Assembly: GCA_916700875.1 (NCBI GenBank)
Contig: CAKAKS010000067.1
Location: 7,901,591-7,965,590, forward strand
From: Sebastes aleutianus
Lineage: Eukaryota > Chordata > Actinopteri > Perciformes > Sebastidae
Reading direction: 5' to 3'
Length of the DNA stretch: 64,000 nt
Part shown: positions 53,801 through 59,800 of the stretch, piece by piece
Position numbering within the stretch: the stretch's first letter is position 1
Layout: each line of letters begins with the position of its first letter
Translations under genes and position numbers: made by a program
Notes under the pieces: generated by a model
What the model was told of the DNA's origin: nothing
Databases searched by the model: none
What the model saw: the letters and a program-made list of their open reading frames with translations, nothing else

Positions 53801-56800
53801 GCTCAACAACTATTGGATGGATTGCAGTGACATTTGGTACAAAGATTCATGGTGCCAAGAAGAGAAATTATGACTTTGTTGATCCCCTGACGTTTCATCC
53901 AGCGCCACCAGCAGGCCAAAGTTCCACTTATTCAGTGAAATATCTCAACATCTACCAGCTGGACTAGCACCACATTTTGTACAGGCACTCATGTTTCCTG
54001 ATGTATACTCATGACTTTAGTGATTCTCTTGACTTTTCCAGCTCAAAGTTCAAATTCTTTCAACTTTGACCTTGGTTGCCGCTGACCTTTCAAAGCGCAA
54101 TCAATGAGAACAGCTGCAACTGTTGTTGTTGCCTAGAAACAGTGAATGGCCTTCCTTGATCTCTTTTTGGGGTGACATTTTACCTGCATCCTCTGAAAGT
54201 CTCTGCGCACTACCTCATGGTGAGGGAAGAGCTAATTTGTTATCACGTGAAGGTAGCTTAAAGCTGCAGTGGTTAGAAATGGAGCAAACATGATTAAAAA
54301 AATATTTTTATAAAACGATCACTATATCCTGACAGTGGTGCACGAGACAGGTAATCTGAAAAAAATCATGTGCCTCTGTGTCCTCCGGTGCTCCTAATGG
54401 CATCTGCAAGATTTCTCAGACCGGAAGAAAACAACCAATCAGAGCTGATCTGGAGTCTGCCGTCCAACTTCCGTCTATGAGAGCCACGAGTCAATCACTC
54501 GTGAACTCCGATCAAACAGTCAAACTAGGCAGTGCTGATCAAATATGAATCAATATTCTGTTACTGTAATGTCTATTTCTCGCCTCAAATGTTTTCAGAA
54601 ACATCTTGTAGTGTACCTTTTAGCTGTAAAATTAGAAAGTTTGTGACACGGCAGCCATGTTGAGATCAGTTGGGGAAATACGAAGCACCGCCCACCAGCC
54701 AGAGCACAGCCAATAGGAACGCTTTCTCTCTGAAATGACCTGTGATTCGTCACAAGCTCGATTTTTTAAAGCCTGAAAACAGAGCCATGAGGAGGTGCAG
54801 AAGTCTAGTTCTCTATCAGAGCATTTGAATTACAACATGCTGAAAGGTTATTATGTAATTTTTGCTCAATGATTCCAACAACTTGTTGCCTACTGAAGCT
54901 TTAAGGCTCACATTTTTAGACAGTTGTATTGGACATCATTTTAATTTGTCCAATACTTTTTATGACCAAATACCTGCAAAACAAATCGGCCTCAGCTGTA
55001 CTTACTACTACTGTGTTTAGTGTTAATTAGCAAATGTTAGCATGCTAAACTAAGATCATGGTAAACATTTGACCTGCTAAACATGGCTGCAGACTCTTGT
55101 CTAAATCTGACTTAAGTCCAAACGCCAAGTCTCAACTCTGATACTTCTATTTAACAATAGATTGCAAAAATACAGAGTTAGTTTTCCAGTATGTTCATAA
55201 TATAACGCCAATTGTATTACTTGCCAGCCCATAATCTCCTCATCTCCCCATCAACCCTCACTTCTTCTGTCATCTGACAAAGAACAGAAGTCTGAAGGGT
55301 TTGGCTCTGTAAAACAGCCTCTCTTTATTCTTTATTTGCTCTTTCTTTGTCCCAGCACATTTTCTGCAAAATTTAACTTCAGGTTAATGCAAACTAAAAT
55401 GCAATATGTGGTCCAATCTTATACAAAGGTATTAGAATTAATGTGGCAATGATTTACGGATGGTGGAATACTACAGGTGGCACTACTAGTTATTTAATTA
55501 TTGAATGAGGAATTTAAGTAGAATCACTCATCACCCTTCATTATTAATAGATTTGTTTCTCATAAATGACTGTTGGAACAATTACAATAAAGGTTGCAGG
55601 GGTTATTCATCTTGTAACGTCACCCTCATTTTTGATATTTCCAAAGGAAGGCCATCTTAAAATGCACCTGATAACTGATGCATGAACACATCCACTGGTC
55701 ACCAGTCACAATCCCAGTCGAGATGAGGTTCAGCTGTGCAGCAAGGGGAGTTTGACGAGATTCACAGCTGTGCCTGATTCAGTTGAAGGATTCAAATTTA
55801 TCCCTGCTGAATTGTGTTCAGCTCATACTTGAATATTTGTCACACTGTGTGTGAAGGAGCAAGAACAGTTGCGATGCATTTTTTCACTCAAACTAATTTA
55901 TAAATTGATTTGATGAATACAGATTGTTCCAAAAGTGCTTTGGACCACAACAGCATGACTGTGCTTGGCAGTGATTACGACCGTGGCTTCAGGCCAACGA
56001 GACAGAGATCAACATCATGCAGTTTTCTGTCCCTACTGCTTTGTGAAAACAAGAGCTAGCAGCGACGCTAGCAGCTCTGTGAGGCTGCACTTAGGCACAG
56101 CGGTCATCATCTTAGTTTAGTGTGTGAGCATGGTAACGTTTGCACTAAACAGCCGAGGCTGATGGGAGTGTCCTTAGTTTTGTTGGTATTTGATCGTAAA
56201 CCAAAGTGTTGGGAAAAATTAAAGTTTGATCCGATGATGGCACCAGATGATCACCAAAGAAAATACACTTTATCCTCTAATGGACTTTGAATATCTGTAG
56301 TCAAATTTCATGGCAATCTATCTGGTAAGTGTCAAGATATTTCACTCAAAACCAAAAATGTGAGCCAAATGGTGGCGATAGAGAGGTTAGGGGATCACCA
56401 AGGCCGTCAGGATTCATCCTCTGAGGATCATGAATATCTGTACAACATTTAATAGCAATCTGTCCAATAGTAGTTGAGATATTTCAGTCTGGACCAAAGT
56501 GGTGGACGGACCAAATGTCCCTCTCTTGAACCACTACTGGGCTGAAACAGTTTGGATGATTTTATAATTTCATTCAGGATATTAACGTGGTTTGCAGTGA
56601 GTTAATCATCAGGTCTACAAAAGACATGATGGCATGTCATAAATGTAAGGTAGTTAATTTAAAAAAATCCTCCAAAGGTGAATTTAAAGACTTACAGTAT
56701 TTTTTTATACTGCAGCCTGAATGAAAGAAGCTTCTAAAAAAACATTCAGTGTATTTTATATTTCAGCATGTTCTCAATACAGCATATTTCAGATAACTTT

Positions 56801-59800
56801 CTTTGGGACTTATTCATGTATTTGGCTGCCAAAACCCCAGAATCAAAGTATCAAAGTCTTAGTTATTTTTGTTTAGTTTCAGTTAACTTTATTTTCACTA
56901 TAAACTGAAGGTTTTCGTGGTCCTTTTTAGAAGTGGTGTTTGAAGTTTTATGACTCTGGAGCCCATTAAATCTATTCAAAACCAACACGGGATTCTTAAA
57001 AAATGTATGGTACTCAGACTGTAATGTTTTTTTCATCTGACAGCAACCCTATGAGAGAGACCACTCTGACAGACATTTAGATTTAGAGAGATTTTCTAAT
57101 GCAATGAAAATATAATTTTATATTTCTTTCAAAACAGCATATCTCAGAAAAAAACTGTGATAATTGCTCATTTCTTTGCAGGGGTGACTTAAAAAAAAAG
57201 TGCAGTGTGAAAGCAGGCAGATCGTTCTGCAGCTTAAGCTTTGTCATTCCAACCATCTGCACTACATGCACACCAAGACTACTTTCTGATTAAGGGTTTG
57301 ATTATTTGACAGGGTTCATTTGTATCAGTCGATATGTAGGATGGATCTGTGTTTTAATGAAGCTGCGAGGGGAACTTGAAGGATCTTGCAGTCAAGAAAA
57401 TCGACCTCTGGATTTAGATAAATCTTTATACTGCCATAATACGCCGATGTGAGATTCTCTGATTATCTATCCCAGTAAATCACATTGAGAAAAATCAAAT
57501 ATGGTACATTTTTCATCCTTGTGATCTCCCACGCATGAAATCCATCTGTCTTCTTCGCCCCCTCCTCCTCTTCTCCTCTGCAGAAGGATATCAAACTCCT
57601 GGCTTAGCACCGGCTGGTTCACAATGACCATCGCCCTGGAGCTGTGCGATAGGATCAATGTCTATGGCATGGTTGCCCCCGACTTCTGCAGGTGAGACAG
57701 TGGAGCTGCATGTAAAACATCATCATCAGCTCACCAACAAGCACCAACACTAAGAGTTTTTAAAGCTGAGCTGTATATTTGGTTGCTTCAACTGTATAGG
57801 AATTCATAGCAGCACATCCACCTGATAAGAAAGATTAAAACTGTAAATATATTCAGGCAGCTGATAAATATAAATGTCAGTGTGGCTGAAAATGTTTTTG
57901 AGATGCTTAAATTGCCTAAATATAAGTTAAAAAAAAAAAAAAAGTCAACAGGCAAGCTTTACAAATACTGAAACTCACACTGATTTTTTATATTTGTCAA
58001 AAATTTAGTAAAAAAAAACATCAAATTGTATTCCCCAAATTTCAGGCAAAAGAAAGCTTTAATTCTTGGATGAATTTGAGATGAGACGGGCCTTGTTCGT
58101 CCTTTATTACATATTCTGGATTATTCAGTATGGAGATGCAGACTCCTGAAAATCCGGCTTGTGAACTGGAACGCAGCTTAGAGGTGCATTTACATGAGGG
58201 ATAATGCCCACGTGTAGCTCAAAAGGCAGACCATATTTTATTTGAGTGATTCCTCCTTTAAAAGATTTTTTTCAATTTTGATATTTGAAGTACATTTAGC
58301 TGATAATACTTAGTAACAAGTAACATTTTGTATTCACACAAAACAGACTTTACTTGTAATGGAGTGTTTTAAAACTTTGGTATATCTACTTTTATTTAAG
58401 TGACTGCAAGTATAAAATGCGTGTGTCAGTTAACAGCCCAGGAATAAAATGTTACTGTTTGTTAGCACTGAAATAAAGTGAAGCAAGTGAACTTCATCAA
58501 ACATCATTTCAGGTTATACTAAAAGCTCATTTTCCCCTACAGATCATTTGGTTTAAACAAATCATCTTTGCAGTGATAATTGCTAAAAATAAATTGCAGC
58601 AGCGTTAGTTTATTTTTGCATTAGTAATATTAGTAATGCTAAGTATCTAATGAACTAAAATCTGTGAAAATAGTCTATCTCAAATGTCAACTTTTCGTGA
58701 GCTGAAGAAAACATTTGAATCAGAATCTGATGACATTTAGCAAGAATTTTGCCACTGTCAATCTGATTTGATCAACCCAAACCACATATAATATTATATA
58801 TTTAGAAATAATAAGTATGTAAGTATTTATAAATAATATGTAAATATGTTTTTCTCTTCAATGGTTGCTTATGTAGTTAATCATAATAATGTATTAAATG
58901 TTAGAGAAATACTTTGATTTGAACTAAGTTTTTACTTGTTAGTTTAAGAAGTAGGTTTTTCTTAACCCATCATTTAATCCTAAAGTTATTGGGAAAAAAA
59001 AGTTTCTCTAAATATTGTCATTATTATTAAGGACTTTGTGAGTGGCATTGAAATGAAACTAACTTAATTAATTACCAAATTAACTGCAAATAATTACAGT
59101 AAGTACTTTGCCACGACACAATTAAACACAAAGGGACGCTAACTTTAAAACAAAGTGTCACCACAACAAATGCCAAAATGCAGGATGAAAGCATCCAGGT
59201 CAGACTGACTGCTAGCTGCCAAGGCGTAAGAGTATTTGCCAAAAAGTAAAAGGGGAATTTTATAGCGTTGTTCACTTTCTATAAATCTCAGAACAAAAAG
59301 TTATTTCGCTTTATATTCGTTGAGCGGTTCACAACACCACGACCCTGAAGCTGGTCCCATGTAGCAGCAGTGCAAAGAGCTATGGAGTACATAACTCACT
59401 AACTCATCGAGCCTCTCATTAGCAGAGTTTAATGGTTTGAAATTACAGCTCACGTATCTTCCGTCTCAGCCATCGCTTTAATCAGGGATTTTATTGGACA
59501 AGGAACAAATCTTATTAGATTTCTCAATAAAAAAGAACAAACTGTAAAATGCTCAGTATATCTTTGTTCCTGGTTCTGATTGATTGAATCATTATTATTT
59601 TTTATTTGGTGTTTAGGCACAAATTCAATCTTGATGATAATAAGGAGGGAATTGCTGGTTCATTTCTCTGAAGAAATGGTTGGCTTAAACTGATATTTGG
59701 CAATCCTTTTAGTTGCCACAAGTGAAGTCTGTAGATTTTACTCTTTTGTTCTAACGTCACATAAAGTATGTTTGGACATGAAGGGTAGACGTTTATAAAG

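Larger units (their letters stand above)
44513..57583 (+). other. st6galnac5: Intron 3 of st6galnac5 (13,071 bp, phase 2)
   Basis: Donor gtgagg at 44513. The acceptor is preceded by a C/T-rich tract (about 57549-57580) and ends ctctgcag at 57583. It contains the repeats listed separately. Confidence 0.9.
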
